DNA from: Haemonchus contortus
Taxonomy: Eukaryota > Nematoda > Chromadorea > Rhabditida > Trichostrongylidae
Direction of reading: 5' to 3'
Assembly (NCBI GenBank): GCA_000469685.2
Contig: LS997564.1
Location: forward strand, 41,124,240 to 41,188,239
Length of the DNA stretch: 64,000 bases
This document shows positions 45,655 to 58,695 of this stretch, piece after piece. Each line of letters starts with the position of its first letter. Position 1 is the first letter of the stretch. Both the position numbers and the translations under genes were made by a program. The notes beneath the pieces were generated by a model that was given only the letters and a program-made list of their open reading frames with translations, was not told the origin of the DNA and did no database searches.

Positions 45655-48437
45655 TCAATAGTTCCTCGGCGTCGGGTCACTAGCTGTAAATTTTTGTTGG
45701 CTAATATACGATCCTTGCCAAAAAATGCGGATTTTGTGGTTTTTCATTTAACTAAATGTTGCTTTGACATTGTGGCCCTCACAAAGACCTGGCTTAAGCC
45801 TACCCTTCAGAGCTCTACTCTTCTGGGTATTTTAGGGCATGAGTACAGTATTATTCACTGCGATAGGTCTCGTAAATTAGGTGGTGGTGTGGCAATTCTA
45901 GCCAGGAGAGTATTTTCGTATCAAGTCATACTAAAGGAGTCTATCCCCAATTCGTATGAGCTATTGTGTTGTGATGTTTCCTCTTTTTCTGAGTTGTGTA
46001 GAATTGCTGTCGTCTACAGAGCACCCGCATGCTCCCACAAATTAACACAACAGCTCTTTAAGGCCTTGACTGACCTGTCTATTTGCCAGTATCCCTTCAT
46101 AGCGATGGGAGATTTCAACTTGCCGGATGTTCCCTGGACTGGTGAGCTGGGAACTAATATGAGTAGTCTTGCGAGCTATATTTTACATCTGTGCAACAGT
46201 TACGGTTTGCGGCAGTTAGTCCTTGATTCAACCCGTGGCGACCATCTTTTGGACCTAGTATTTTGCAATAAATCGGAGCTAGTGAATAATCTGATGATTG
46301 CTCCTCCACTAGGCAATAGCGATCATTGCGCCGTCAGCTTCATTTTCGATTTCCCCAAGTTTGTTCACTCACCCAGCCTGGTGACTACCTCGCTAATGTC
46401 GATTGGTATGGTTCATTCCAGTGCTGTACAAATGTCAATGAAATGTATGAGCTTTTCATTTTCGTTCTGAGGCATGTAATCGATATGTTTGTTCCTGTTG
46501 CGGTTAAGTCGAGTAACAGGCCTTCCTTTCCGCCTTATCTTGTGCAATTTTCCAACTTATGTACTGCGGCTTGGACCCAGGCAGTTGAATCCAAGGTTCC
46601 TGAGGACATGAACAATTACTTGCGGCTAAGAAATCGATTTCTCAGGAAAGTCGCGAAATTCAATTCAAGTGTCGAGAAGAAAGTTATAAATTCTAGAAAC
46701 AAGGTCGCATTCTATAAAATGTTATCGGCCAAGCTTAAAGGTCGAAATGACATTTGTACTCTCAAGGATGGACAGGGGAATCTTGCTTTCTCTGATGAAG
46801 CAAAAGCTAATGTTTTGGCACACCATTTCGAGTCCGTGTTTTCTATCTCGAATACTGAATGCGACCAAGAACTGGTTTCTTCCTTGCCAATTTTCCCTAA
46901 TATTGATCTAGATTTTTGGTTCCATGAAGATGAAATCTTGAAATGTATCCAGAAATGGCCTAGTTCGAGTTCCCTTACTCCAGATGGCATACCTTTGTAT
47001 TTTTTGAAGCGAGTTTCCACTCAAATTTTGAGTCCTCTCAGGTTTATCATGAATTTGTCACTCATTAGGAGTGAGGTGCCGGTCATTTGGAAGCATGCGT
47101 ATGTCACTCCTATCCCTAAGAAACCTCCTTATGACATACCGAGCAGTTACAGGCCTATAAGCATCACCTCAATCATTGCAAGGATATTTGAAAAGATAAT
47201 CAAGAAAAGAATTGTTGCTCATCTGGACAAATTTCAAGTGATTAGCCCAAATCAGCATGGTTTTGTTAAAGGCAAATCAACGGTCACGCAACTAATTGAA
47301 TGCCTCAATGATTGGACTATAGGATTAGATGGCAATAAACCGGTTCACGTTATCTGTTTTGACTTTATGAAAGCCTTTGATAAAGTGCCGCACAAGAAGC
47401 TGCTCCTTAAGCTAGAAAGGGTTGGTATCCGAGGTGTTCTTCTAAAGTGGCTGAGTGAGTTCCTTACAAATCGCACTTTTCAAGTGCGTATCAAGGATCA
47501 TCTCTCCGCGAGCATGAATGCTGCAAGCGGGGTTCCCCAAGGTGGGGTCTTATCCCCTTTGCTCTTCAACATTTATACCTTCGAATTGAGCTCGTTGATT
47601 ACATCCTTAGGAGTTCACTGCAAAGTTTTTGCTGACGATTTGAAAATTTACAAGGTTATCGAAAGTGACATTGACTCCACCAATCTTCAGAGAGCTATTG
47701 ATTTAGTTAAGGAGTGGTCCAAAACGTGGGAGCTTCCCTTGTCTGTTGACAAAACGAAGGTTTTGATTCTATCTCGTTCGCAGACGAGTCTCTGCTCTTA
47801 CCACATTGATGGTAATGTTTTGCAAACCGTGGACAAAGTCACTGATCTTGGCTTCGTCATATGCCGTAATCTTAGTTTCGATGAACACATAAACATGATT
47901 GTGAACAAGGCTACTAATAAGGTATACAACTTTTACAAGGCTTTCGTTTGTAAAGACTCCCAACTCATTATAAGAGCATTTAAGACATACATTCGTCCAC
48001 TATTGGAATATGGGACAGTGATATACTATCCCCAGAAAAAATCCCTCATTAGGGCTTTAGAGAAGGTTCAAAATGACTTCACTAGGAAATTGATGGTAAG
48101 GGTTCATGGATATGACTACACGAAAGTTCCGCAAAGCTCTATGAGGAACCAAATTCTAGGTCTGCAAACACTTGAAAGTAGAAGGAGGCGATTTGATGTA
48201 CTCATGCTCTACAAGATCCTCTGCGGTGTGGTCTCTGTAGATAGGCTTAGGCTCTTCGCTACTGGTGATTCACGTACTCGTGGTGGCAACACCAAGGTTT
48301 TTATACCTAGACCTAATTCTAGGTATAGAAGCCAGTTCTTCTGCCACCGTGCCGGTATCGAATTTAACAAAATTATCAAGCGAGGCCCAGCGCCCAAATC
48401 ACTCGCACACTTCAAAAGGCTCTTGACCCAACGCTGA
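45655..48437 (+). pseudogene. LINE ORF2 (endonuclease-reverse transcriptase), one frameshift
   Basis: The first part (to about 46380) is an apurinic-type endonuclease: LLANIRSLPKN, TKTWLKP, MGDFNLPDVPW and GNSDHCAVSF carry the expected Asn, Asp and His residues. The frame then shifts near 46380, and the rest (703 codons from 46326) is the reverse transcriptase with SYRPISITS, FDFMKAFDKVPH (catalytic Asp), VPQGGVLSPLLF and VFADDLKIY (catalytic FADD), ending in FFCHRAGIEFNKI and SLAHFKRLL, typical of jockey/CR1 C-termini. It ends at a TGA at 48435. A single indel separates it from an intact protein. Confidence 0.9.
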
Positions 48438-48812
48438 TATTAATTGCTCCTTTGTCTACTATATTGCTTTTTCACATTTTGTTTTACTCTTGTACTTCTT
48501 CTCTTCGTTATATTATAGCTTTGTTTTTTTTTCTTTTCTACCTCTTGTTTTTTTTGGTGTAGTAACTACGCATAAGTAGTTCTTCGGTCGATTTTTATTG
48601 TGTTGTAGTTGCTCTTGCTTGTTTCCCGTCGTTCATTTTCACACGAATCAGTCGTGTAATGAATCAAATCAATCAAATCTTCACTCGCTGGGTCTATCTT
48701 TGTCTGTGCTAGTTCCTCCCCGAAGGGTCCTCGCTGTAAATACGGGAGTGTTAGAAGATAAAGAAGTATGATCTGATACCTGTGAAATTATAGAACCTTT
48801 GAGTGATCTTCG

Positions 48813-48905
48813 GGTTTCTTATGAAGGCGATAAGGTCAAAACATGTGTAAGGCCAAACAACAACAAAGATTTCTATCTTACGGACTCGTTTGGCAGAAGT
48901 AGTAA
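48813..48905 (+). mobile_element. Penelope-type 3' tail fragment
   Basis: A block with TTATGAAGGCGATAAGGTCA, AAACATGTGTAAGGCC and GGACTCGTTTGGCAGAAG lines up in order with 39895-39970 of the Penelope-like element and with the outer palindrome arm at 34260-34330. It is more diverged than those two. It lies about 130 bp downstream of the LINE tail. Confidence 0.45.
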
Positions 48906-50679
48906 ACACGGCCTTATGTACAGTGCCCATTTTAAACTGAGGACATAATGAAATTATTTGAAGGGCAACGTTAGGCCTATGCTACCTGCTATCTTCTTGA
49001 TCATCAAATCAGAGAAGTTCTCGCCATTATCTTCTCCAAAATTCTGTCGGCTGATGGTCGAGAAAATCCCCTTTGTCGAAGAATAGAAACCTTCGAAGAA
49101 GTGTTATGATGAAGTTCAGTGTCGAAGTCATCTCAGGGATGGATTGAATGGAATGAAGGAAGGATGGCTAGAATCCGTCGAGAATGTGGTCCTCTTTGCA
49201 CCGCATCTCCTCCTCCTGTCATCCTAAGACGAGAAAATCAGAAGATAAAGGATAGATCACTTGTTAACACGGTTTGATCCAAGAAACGCTAGACGCCAGT
49301 CCAAGCTGAGGGGTAGTGGTCGGTGGGGGCATTTTTAACGAACCTTGAGCCTGATTCAACTCGTTCCCAAACCTCTTCGACAGTGACACATACGGTCCTA
49401 TCTTGACTTTAGATTCGATGTAATGGGACTTTTTCGGTTTCTCTAAGGATTCTTTACTTCTTACTATTTAGTTTCGTTTTAGTTTCAAGCTTGGAAGGGA
49501 GAGATCCCGAATTCCAAATGCTGTTATTATCTTACTAAAACTTCGCCCAGTTTACAAAGAGCCACTAGAGGTGCTGGAGGAAGGTGATGAGGGAGCTGTA
49601 GGTGCGAGGCTGCTGGAGATTTGTTTTGCCAGTAGAAAAACGCTAAGGCATGGACTGAAAAAGGTTGGAACTTAATCTTCAACCTATTATAGTCTAGCAG
49701 TGTCGAGTTTCGCCAACGTCTGGAAGAACTTGATAGGGTCTCGATCAAAAAAAAGAACTGATGGCTTTGATTGCCGCGTTTGGCAGACTGGTTGAACATC
49801 GCAGGAGATCTTCTCGAAACCAGCTACCTTTCACTTCATTCGGAACCCGATTCTGAGCATATCAACTACGTTATCGGCTCTCAGAATCTCAGATCCCACA
49901 GATATTCCCTATTCAACCGCATGGATCGTTCCCATAGACCGATCGAGGCAGCTCATTTTCACTTATCTGAGTTCCTCTCTTCGACCATTATCCCTTGCAC
50001 TGTCCCTGTCTTCATAGGCAGCCTTAAGGTAGACTTAGCGCTCCCGTAAGCACTACTTGCTAAGGCCCGACATGGTCTGGTTCTAACGTAATTGGCTGTA
50101 TAGACAATTATTGGGTTCAACTTACTAGCGCCGAGTTCAACTTCTTTTTCGAGCAGTAGACTCAATCCACCACGGCCTCGGTAAATGAACTGGGAACATG
50201 GCCAATGGTACGGCGAAATGATAAAAAAAACTTTTGGGGTAACAATAGCCAATTTGGTAAGAAAAAAACCGTACGAATTCGTTTTGGTTCTTGAGACCAG
50301 TGGATGATGATGGAAGTCCCACAGCGAATGTTTTTCCGGTTGACCGATTTCTGTCCATCAAAACGAGGGTCTGACCTCAATAGTCTCAGAAAAACCTTAC
50401 AAAATCCTTGACCTTGTCGATTGTTTCATGGTCTTCTACCATAGTAACAGGCAAGAATCCTTACTTATTCCTACTGTCTTTCCCATGGTAGGACGAGGCC
50501 GATTCGATCATTTTATGTATGGGACCATAAAATGATAGGGTGTGTTTGGTGAGCCGCTTTCATCTAGCCGATACAACAATGAAATGTATCTGTTGCGATC
50601 GGATCAGAATAATAACAGCAGCTAATCCCATCTCTATCAACGTGCAGTACCCCCATAGATAGGGGGTTCTATATGTTGA

Positions 50680-50694
50680 GGGGGGGGGGGGGGG
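50680..50694. repeat. 15-bp poly-G tract
   Basis: Fifteen consecutive G on the + strand. Confidence 0.9.
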
Positions 50695-53600
50695 CGTGGC
50701 TATCTGTCTAGTCTTCATAGGACGAGTCGTTCATCTCTTCAAACGGGCGCATTGTGGACCGTATAACTTCCGCTTTTCTATGCAACTTCCGGTGGTCCAA
50801 CTAAAATATGTTATTTTTCTGGATTACTGTTCATTACTTTTCCCATACTTTGTGGTTGTTTAGTTATTTACAGCTTGCCATTATTGATTTTTTGTTTCCT
50901 GTTTATCATTTTATGGTTTGTCATTGTAGTACTAATTGTTATTATTTTTTGAAATTTTTGATTAATTCTCAATGAATATTATCAAGCTTAGACCTTAGCT
51001 ATCTCATATATTCAATTATTGTTAAATATCATTCATTATCGGCGAAAATAATGAAACCTATAGAATTCAAGATGTTGTAGGCAAAATGGGATCAATGGCC
51101 ATCACCCGTTTGATCGATATAAATCATTTATTGATTGATTACATGATTGCTACGGTACTGTCTCCGATCAGCTCCCGTTCATTAAGACAGGGCAGACATC
51201 AATCGGGCGTAGACAGATGTTATGCCTAACGATATGGTACGACCGGTCGGATTTCGATTGATCTCTGCCTATCTGGTGATTGATTTGTTCCCCATCCTGT
51301 CCTTTATTGATCGATATTCCCTTGTATTGATTAGCATTGCCAATATCGATTAGTTCGTGGTGGGGGGTTGTTGAGTGACCGACTTGTTGCACTGCGGCAA
51401 ATTCGCTTGACCCTGACGCTGATGCAAACAAATGCCTACACATAATGACGGCTAGCTACCTACACGGCTGTTCAACCGTGGCGACATTTCACGACATTCG
51501 ATTATCGATTGTTTTTATTGATTTATCTACTAAGCTTATGGTCATTTTATGCTTCGAAATTCAGGAATTTGAATTGAATTTCCGACTCTTTTGATCGGAA
51601 GGGTTCAATCTTGCTGCTAACCCGGATTGTTTTTCCCAGATCCACTCACAGTTAGCTCAGGAAAATAAGACTATTTGAAAAGTATTGCTGTATTTGGGGC
51701 CTTATTAACGTCCAGGTGGTGGGTAACACTTTGCCAGTACAGAAAGGTTGTGTGTTGTAAGAGAAGAATATTGTGTGATATGTCGGACATGAAAGGCTTG
51801 TACCATCCCCATTTGGGTAATTTCCCGAATTTTTTATCGATTTTCTAAAAGTCCTCTTAGCTGAGAGGTCTTTTTAAGACTGTGCGATAACTTTTTAGAC
51901 AGGCGGAGGTTCCCTTTTTTAGGGCGATTTTTTACTTTTTGATTTTTTCGGTTTCCAGTATGAGGGACCGAACTAGTGTAGATGGTTTTCTTCAGTCGTC
52001 GATCGATAACAACTGGGTTAATCGATAATTGGTCCCGAGCCATAATTGCATAGTTGTTGTCGGCGCAATTTTGTCGATGTCATCAGAGCGTCGTTTTTTT
52101 CTTGTGCGAATCGCATTTCTGTTTCTGGACCAAGACGTAGGCATCAGAGATTGCTCCACTGCGATATTGATTTATCGATTACTTCTTGGGTCTTTCTCTT
52201 CATATCGTCATCTTATTGATTTATGAAATTTCTGATCTGAACTGTGTCTCTTCACCTGCTCTATTAATATATGGAAGATTGCTAATGGCCTAGCCATTGT
52301 CTACCTCAGTCCTCCTAATCTGATCAATCGATCCGGGTACGGTAATCGATAGCGAACAGGACAAACCAAAGTTCGGGCCCACTTACGGCTCTTCAACGAC
52401 TACGACCGGCTCTTACCTCCCGTGCGTTCGGCTACAGCTGACCGCAGTGACCCACTGGACGAACACTCGCGATCCCCATAGGACCCTCCCAGGTGGGCCT
52501 CGCCTGGAAGCTTAGAAGCTTCTATTTCTAATGATATTTGTCGCCATTATGAAGGTCTCTCTTGGATCTCCAGGTTTTTGTGCTCCTTTTTTCCTTGGCA
52601 TCGATTTTTTATCGATTGATTTGGGTCAAAACGTCATCTGTCCAACCGGAATTCTTTCCTTTCTCAATTCCATGTTTATCAGATGATCGGAGTTTTTTCT
52701 GTATTTTACAAAAATTTTCGGTTTCAAGCCAACATTTTGAAGGCATGTTCAGTTTCCCTTTATTTTTTCGGGGCTTTGTCTTGTTTACGAATGATATTTC
52801 AAGTAAATAAGAGGATGGACCTGTTTAAGACACTGGAATTAGAACGATGCAAACAATTTGCATTTTGTTCCCGGACCTACTTCTTTGGGCAAAACTTCAG
52901 AGGCAGTTTTAGGGTGTGAAGGGCCTAAGGTAGGGCCTAATTATCCTGGACTGAGACCTTGAAGTGCTAATTATCGTCACAGTCCATAAACTAGACATAG
53001 AATCGTTTGGTTCAATTTAGTAGAACGCCTTTTATTCGTTCCCGTGGCGTCAAGGTCGGCTATTTTCCATTGCAAAGAAGAAAATCGCCGTCCCAAACGA
53101 GCCATCCGCTCGTCGGCTCGATTGTGGCCGGCGATTCAGGGTCGGCGAACAAATTATCGCTCTTCTTGTCAGCGGTTACTGTCCACTGCTGACTAACTCC
53201 TAATCTTATTTAATACTTTCTGAAGGAATCGAGAATCAGGGTCTTTTCTCACCTCTTTTTCTCCTGAAGTCTTGTATTGCCCTAGGAATTCATAGTAACA
53301 AGAGGTGCTTTGACGTCTGGCGATGCTCGAATCCTACCTAGAGTAACTAGCCCAGATTCCCTCAGAAACAGAAGAGAATGGAATGGACGCAGCTAAGCTG
53401 GTATATCAACAGACTAACTTTCTGAAATCTCGTCGTAATTTGGGTTATTCCAGATTCCTCTGGGTCAATGAGAACAAAACTGTGATTAATTCGAATATAG
53501 GTGGCCTTACAAATAACTGTTGAGCGGATTACGCAACTGCCTTCCTTAACAATTACGAATGGAAGTTGACTGCGTGGCGTAACCTGGTGGATTCATCAGT

Positions 53601-54344
53601 TTCGTAAATTTTCCCCATTGATTAACCCGTCCTTTTATGGGCTGCCCCTATTCCAAGCCTCTGCTTCCGCTCTACCTGAAATTTTGCAGAACTCACCAAA
53701 CATCGGATGCGCCTTGCACTCGTTTGTTTCGTGAATTCCGAAAATGTGATGATTCGCTTAAAGAGTTGATCTGTAAAAGGCAGTAATTCACAAAGTAATT
53801 GCTACGTTCCTCAGCGCTCAGTAATTGTCCGGAACCGAACCTTTCGTAATTTGGCGACCATTTACTTGAAAGATGTCAGTCTCCTTGATTTCAACTAGTC
53901 AGCACCTCCGAGTCGAACCAGGTCAGGCAGAATGAGTGAACTCGTTTGCGCGAGCAGGAAGTAACCTAACGACCCCCCTCGTTCATATAGATTGACTGAT
54001 GGTAAGTATGAATCACACCCTTTCGTGGTCGTGTTTGCTTTTTTAAGGAGTACAGTAGGAGTCTTTCGAGTCCCCACAGAGGATTTCGAGCTTTTTTGGT
54101 TTCATCGCGAATCATCCCACAATTTTTTTTCGACTGTGTTTTATTTTATTCCTATTTCGACTTGAATCACTCTGTTTTTTCTCGCGTATATATCTTGTGA
54201 TGGTCCGTTTTGAACGCGACAACTCGGTCTTCGGACGAGTTGTCACAATTGTCCAAGTTTTGAACGACTGCGGTTTTTACCAATACTTCCTCCATATGAT
54301 GATGGTATGTGGATTCAATCGATCCTATTGTATTCATTGCCCAT

Positions 54345-54600
54345 TGGGGCTAGCCAGGGGTATTTTAGGGAAATGGTAGGTGTACTTCTGGTTACATTTT
54401 TGAGATATTTTTGATTTTTCCGGGTTCCCACTAAGATAGGCTTCGAGGCCCTCTACGGGATGCTTCTACGCTCTTACAATTTCAGTTTTTCGACAGATTA
54501 ACAGCATGCCTTTCGATTTCCGAAATCTTCAAAGTCATCCCCCTTTTGTTTGCTCAAGTTGCACCCACCTGAGATTCCGCTGAACCCCATTCAAGGATGC
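54345..54600 (+). repeat. Dispersed repeat, copy 1 of a pair
   Basis: GGGCTAGCCAGGGGTA, GTTACATTTTTGAGATATTT, CTACGCTCTTACAATTTC, GCATGCCTTTCGATTTCCGA and AAGTCATCC...TTGTTTGC follow in the same order as in 56585-56882. No coding potential is obvious; the element class is unknown. Confidence 0.65.
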
Positions 54601-56070
54601 TCAGCTGCTCTCACCGAGTATTCCGTCGTGACGCCTCGTTGTCTCGATTCAGCTCTTCAATTTCACCGACCGTTCATTGTCGACAACGATCGATGGTCGC
54701 AAAAAAGCCTCAAAACCGATTTGCACCGTTCCCTCCCTGGGCGTGTGTACAAACATCGTTTCAGCACACGTCTCCTCAAAATATCTGAACTAAATACACT
54801 GGGTTACTGTAGCTCGAATCAATGTTTGGCTTGTTCCAAAAGGTTGTCATACAAACCACGCACCCGTATAGGTACTCGAAAAACCTGAAAATTTAAGAAA
54901 AAATCGAAAAAAGTAATGGGGCCATCGTGCTGCTCAGTCGGGACGTATCCACTTTCTCCTAGTTGGACGAGTTTTCCTGGCATGAAACAGAAAAGCCTTG
55001 TCGGTAAGAGGGTTCAGCTTGTAGTTTTTGTGGCAATGAATGCCACTGTTTGATCGCCCTTTCCATTTATTCCATTCCCGGATCATTCTCGAAGTTACCC
55101 CTAGATCAGTGGCTCATAGGCTTTTCGTCCTATCAGACAGGATTCTAGTTGATAGGGGCGGTACCGTATTGTATTCCAATCAAGACCGCACCTAAGTTGG
55201 CCAAGTTTTTTTTTTCCTCTCGGAAGATTCTCAACTATTAAACATTCCCTTTCAATTGAGTTCCTAATAATCTCATTTGTTTTGTTTATTAAAAGAATTG
55301 GCGTACTGTAAGTGGTCCTAAACCGATCAGCCATGCCGTCCACTGTTTACACAAGTGAGTGAATCTCCCTGCATGTTCGTCCGTTTATTTTTCAAGCCAA
55401 AAGGCCGACAGGTCGAAGCACCGGTTTCAGTGAAGGACGAGCTGCTATGCGTTCGTTCGTCAGCAGTTCTCCGGCTACGATTGCTGCCGGTTCCGTTTTG
55501 ATAAGTTTTTGATTAATATCTGATTCCCTGATCCTGTGTAATAGCTTTGATGAAGACCAACATTCGAAGGTTTTTCATCTACAAACGGCAACACAGCAGG
55601 CATAATTTGATACATCAAATCCTCTCACATGAATCATTTTTCGTGAATTGGATCGTCAAAAACCTTATGAGCCCCCATTTTTCCGCCCGACTTTACGTGA
55701 CTTTGGACGAGTTGTCCCGAGTAATCGTGCCTTTTGTACATTGGCTTTGTTTCGTGGTCGTTCGCGCATCGTTTTGCTATCGATGGAGCTTGTTTCGTTA
55801 AATCGACACATGTTTTTGTTCTTATACTTTTCAAGATTCACACTATGCGTCATGCCGTCCATATAAATTCGTTTGAAGGCGGAGCTTTCGAAGTGGGCGG
55901 AGCCAAACTACCACTACCAAAGACCTTGAATGGTGTAGAATTGGGAGTTCCCCACTTACATAGAACAAGTAAAAGTGAAGCAAACAAAAAACACGAAAAA
56001 TGACGAGATCATTTGTTTTGCCACCTAGAAAAATGGAGGTACAATTTGTCTAAGGTGTTTACCTCTTTGG

Positions 56071-56110
56071 AAGTCTAATCGCGTGATTACAGAGTCACGC
56101 GTTTAGACTT
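56071..56110. repeat. 16-bp inverted repeat, 8-nt loop
   Basis: AAGTCTAATCGCGTGA (56071-56086) pairs with TCACGCGTTTAGACTT (56095-56110) with one mismatch. Downstream, T-rich sequence is absent, so it is not an obvious terminator. Confidence 0.7.
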
Positions 56111-56584
56111 TCAAGACAGGGCTTTCGTTACGGTAATCATCTTAACCTCCTACAACAGTTTCCTACAAATTATCTGATACCTAAAATGAATTTTAAATCG
56201 GCATTCTTCTTTAGCAGTTGGTCCACCGTGAGCTGATTCTCAAAAACCTAGACGCAATCGTATGCGCGACCTTCACATCAGAGTTGGCAGAATGTGGCGA
56301 CTCACATTTCCTCTTTCCCTCCCTTTCGAAATCCCTCCTGCTGGTTTATGTTATTGGTGTGGGGGAGTTGAGGGAGTGGCGTGGTCCAGGACAGCGTTCA
56401 TTGAGAAGTTTTGTATTCTCTGGTCTGATGATGAAGCCGCCAAGAAGGAAACTGCCACATTTTCTTTGCGCTTAAGTTTCATGACAGCTTCTTCTTTGCT
56501 AGCCAGTCCGGTACTAGTAATGAAATATGAGAGGAAAGGATGAAGGCTAGTAGACGGCACGTTCAGCAATTTTTGATCGTGCCA

Positions 56585-56882
56585 CTAGGGCTAGCAAGGG
56601 GTACCTTAAAGGGTTGTTGATAGATCTTCATTTTATTTCGATTTCTGCCTGAGCAGCAGGTCGAGGTGTGAAACCCATGAGAAAAGTACATTCTGTTACA
56701 TTTTAGAGATATTTTTGATCTTCTTGGATTCCTCTAGAGTGACTCCGAGCACCTTTATACTCTTATGCTCTCACAAGTTCCGTTTTTCGAACAATAAATC
56801 TTATGCTTCCGATTTCCGAAATGATCAAAGTCATTCACGTTTTGTTTGCCTAAGTTGCTTCCACCTGAGCCCCGCTGTATGC
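56585..56882 (+). repeat. Dispersed repeat, copy 2 of a pair
   Basis: GGGCTAGCAAGGGGTACC, GTTACATTTTAGAGATATTT, TATGCTCTCACAAGTTCC, TTATGCTTCCGATTTCCGA and AAGTCATTC...TTGTTTGCC match the block at 54345-54600 in order. It carries an extra segment of about 60 bp after the first word. Confidence 0.65.
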
Positions 56883-58162
56883 TTCTTACTATAACACTCT
56901 ACAGTCGTTTGATTCTTGTGAAACAATGCATTCCGCTACGTACAAACTCATTTTCGTGTCTTTTTCAGTATCTTTTCCTCTTTTCATAACAAAGTCATTG
57001 AATGCTCGCAAGCTGTAAAATAAATATTATAATGCTCTGCTCTGTACTATAAAAATAGCATAGTACAAAGATGGCAGAGAAAGCATGAAAATTAGTGTGT
57101 CTGTTGCGTATAGCTGGTTACTGTAGGACAAAAATGGCATACAAAATGCATGAGTTCTGGTCTCTTTAAGCAATTCTACTATCGTCTTACCGAAATTAGG
57201 GCCTTTAGAGTTGATTTGTTATGGTAGGAATTTGATCCTTAAACCGTACAATCATCCTTCTTTCCGTTGATCAACTCTGAGAAATCATGGCATTTTCGTG
57301 CAACTCCCCTTTTTCTCACATTCTTCTCCAATCGAAATCGTTAATGTTTCGTTTACGATCGCAACTGCTCCTAATCCTCACCGTCCGAGGGCTTTCATTC
57401 TGCCAAGTCAATCTTAGCATGATCAAGTGTGGCAAGCCTTTTCCCATCTTTTCCGGAAATTCTGATTTCTGGCCAGGGATGCTCTGGAAATTTATGGTAT
57501 TTGCTTCTGTAGGGCTGCCAAGTCTTAGAAAAAAATAGCAGAAATTTCTGGAACCACTCCAGTTTCCTTGCCTTGCTCGAATCCTTTACATTTTTTTTCT
57601 ACATTTTACCCTTGGATTATCGAGCTCTGAGAACATCGAATTCTTCACCTTTGAATTTCTTTATTCTGGATATGTTTATTCTTACTTGAAAAAGGTGTTA
57701 GTGCCTTTTCACCGAAAGTGTTTACCTCTATGACGCAGTGGGCTACGTGACCAACCGATTGGTACTGTGAAGTCGGAGATCTCTTAGATGAAGTGGGTAA
57801 ACTGCTGAAGACTAATTTCATCTTCATCTAGTCTGTATTTCCCGTGCAACTTCGATCCAAAGCTTGTTATATAATTAATAGGTTCTATAGATCCCATTCC
57901 ACTGTAATCTAGCTCTCACAGGCGTGCTCGGCTAGCTCCCTAATCTAGAAAAGGCTTTACCAACCTATCACGCATGTTAACTAACTGAAGGTAGGAATGG
58001 TCTCACAGGCGATCTGGAAGCATTCGGTCTCTCGGTGAAGATGTTAGCTGCCTTGGGTTATTTTATTGACTGGATAGAAGTCAGATTCCCGGCTTATAGT
58101 AAGATTTCCGGCTTATACTCCTGGCAGTCCGCTGAAAGCAATGAATGGATCATCTCCAACTA

Positions 58163-58693
58163 TTGGGTTGTAACATAAGTTCGTAGAGTTTTGCGTTAGA
58201 GTTATTTTGCAACGATTTGTTTTGTTTTTCAGCAAAGTGTATACATTCATTCGAAAGAGCTCTTTCTCCTCTATAAAACTGTTTTATCTGTTTTTCTGGG
58301 GAGTTTAATTGTTCGTCTTTTTTCTGGCTCAGAAATGGAATATCTATGATGAAAAAGTCAGCATTTTCGACATCTGCTCTTCCTGCCGAAACAGCTTGGG
58401 AGATATGCAGTGTATACAGGTAAAATGTCTTACATAGGTGTGTCTACTGCACAAAAATGGTTCGCAAAGCTTGACATAGGCGACTATGAACTTGAAGACA
58501 CGCCTCGAAGGGGACGACTTGCAGAATTCGACCAAGAGCGTCTGTAGGCACTATTGTAGGAAGATAGTCGCCAAACAATTCGTGTATTGGATGATTATCA
58601 TAATAACATATTTAATAATTTATTATTGCAATTATTGCTTTTTGTTCAGAGAAATCTTTGTGAAAAACTCTACGAACTTATGTTACAACCTAA
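58163..58693 (+). mobile_element. Mariner deletion derivative (copy 3)
   Basis: A 531-bp element flanked by TA (58161-58162 and 58694-58695). Terminal inverted repeats of about 30 bp read TTGGGTTGTAACATAAGTTC on the left and, in reverse, TTAGGTTGTAACATAAGTTC on the right. Inside, near 58448-58590, a transposase N-terminal piece is recognisable: QKWFAKLDIGDYELEDTPRR followed by GRLAEFDQERL, the second HTH/linker region of mariner-family proteins. The catalytic core is gone, so this is a MITE-like derivative. Its ends are related in type to, but distinct from, those of copy 2 at 10981. Confidence 0.9.
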
Positions 58694-58695
58694 TA

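Larger units (their letters stand above)
44640..48682 (+). mobile_element. CR1/jockey-like non-LTR retrotransposon, nearly complete
   Basis: Two consecutive open frames (ORF1 with coiled coil and RRM-like part; ORF2 with endonuclease and RT) are followed by an AT-rich 3' UTR and a short tail of AATCA units (AATGAATCAAATCAATCAAA) near 48656-48680. This is the layout of a CR1/jockey-clade LINE. Only one stop in ORF1 and one frameshift in ORF2 are visible, so it is young compared with the RTE relic at 7681. Element borders are approximate; target-site duplications were not found by eye. Confidence 0.9.
48906..58160. other. Unassigned 9.3-kb stretch, AT-rich
   Basis: No gene was assembled. Frames such as 49771-50049 (+), 50137-50361 (-), 52562-52810 (+) and 56262-56543 (+) lack motifs or compete with opposite-strand frames. 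ATCGAT-type motifs cluster near 51115-51150, 51495-51530, 52003-52030, 52165-52182 and 52323-52350. A diverged repeat pair, a poly-G tract and a hairpin are listed separately. The cluster of motifs may mark introns of an undetected gene. Confidence 0.45.

Noticed and set aside
54203..54245. Short hairpin GACAACTCG...CGAGTTGTC as a regulatory RNA
   Set aside because: Only a 9-bp stem; common by chance in 64 kb and without context.
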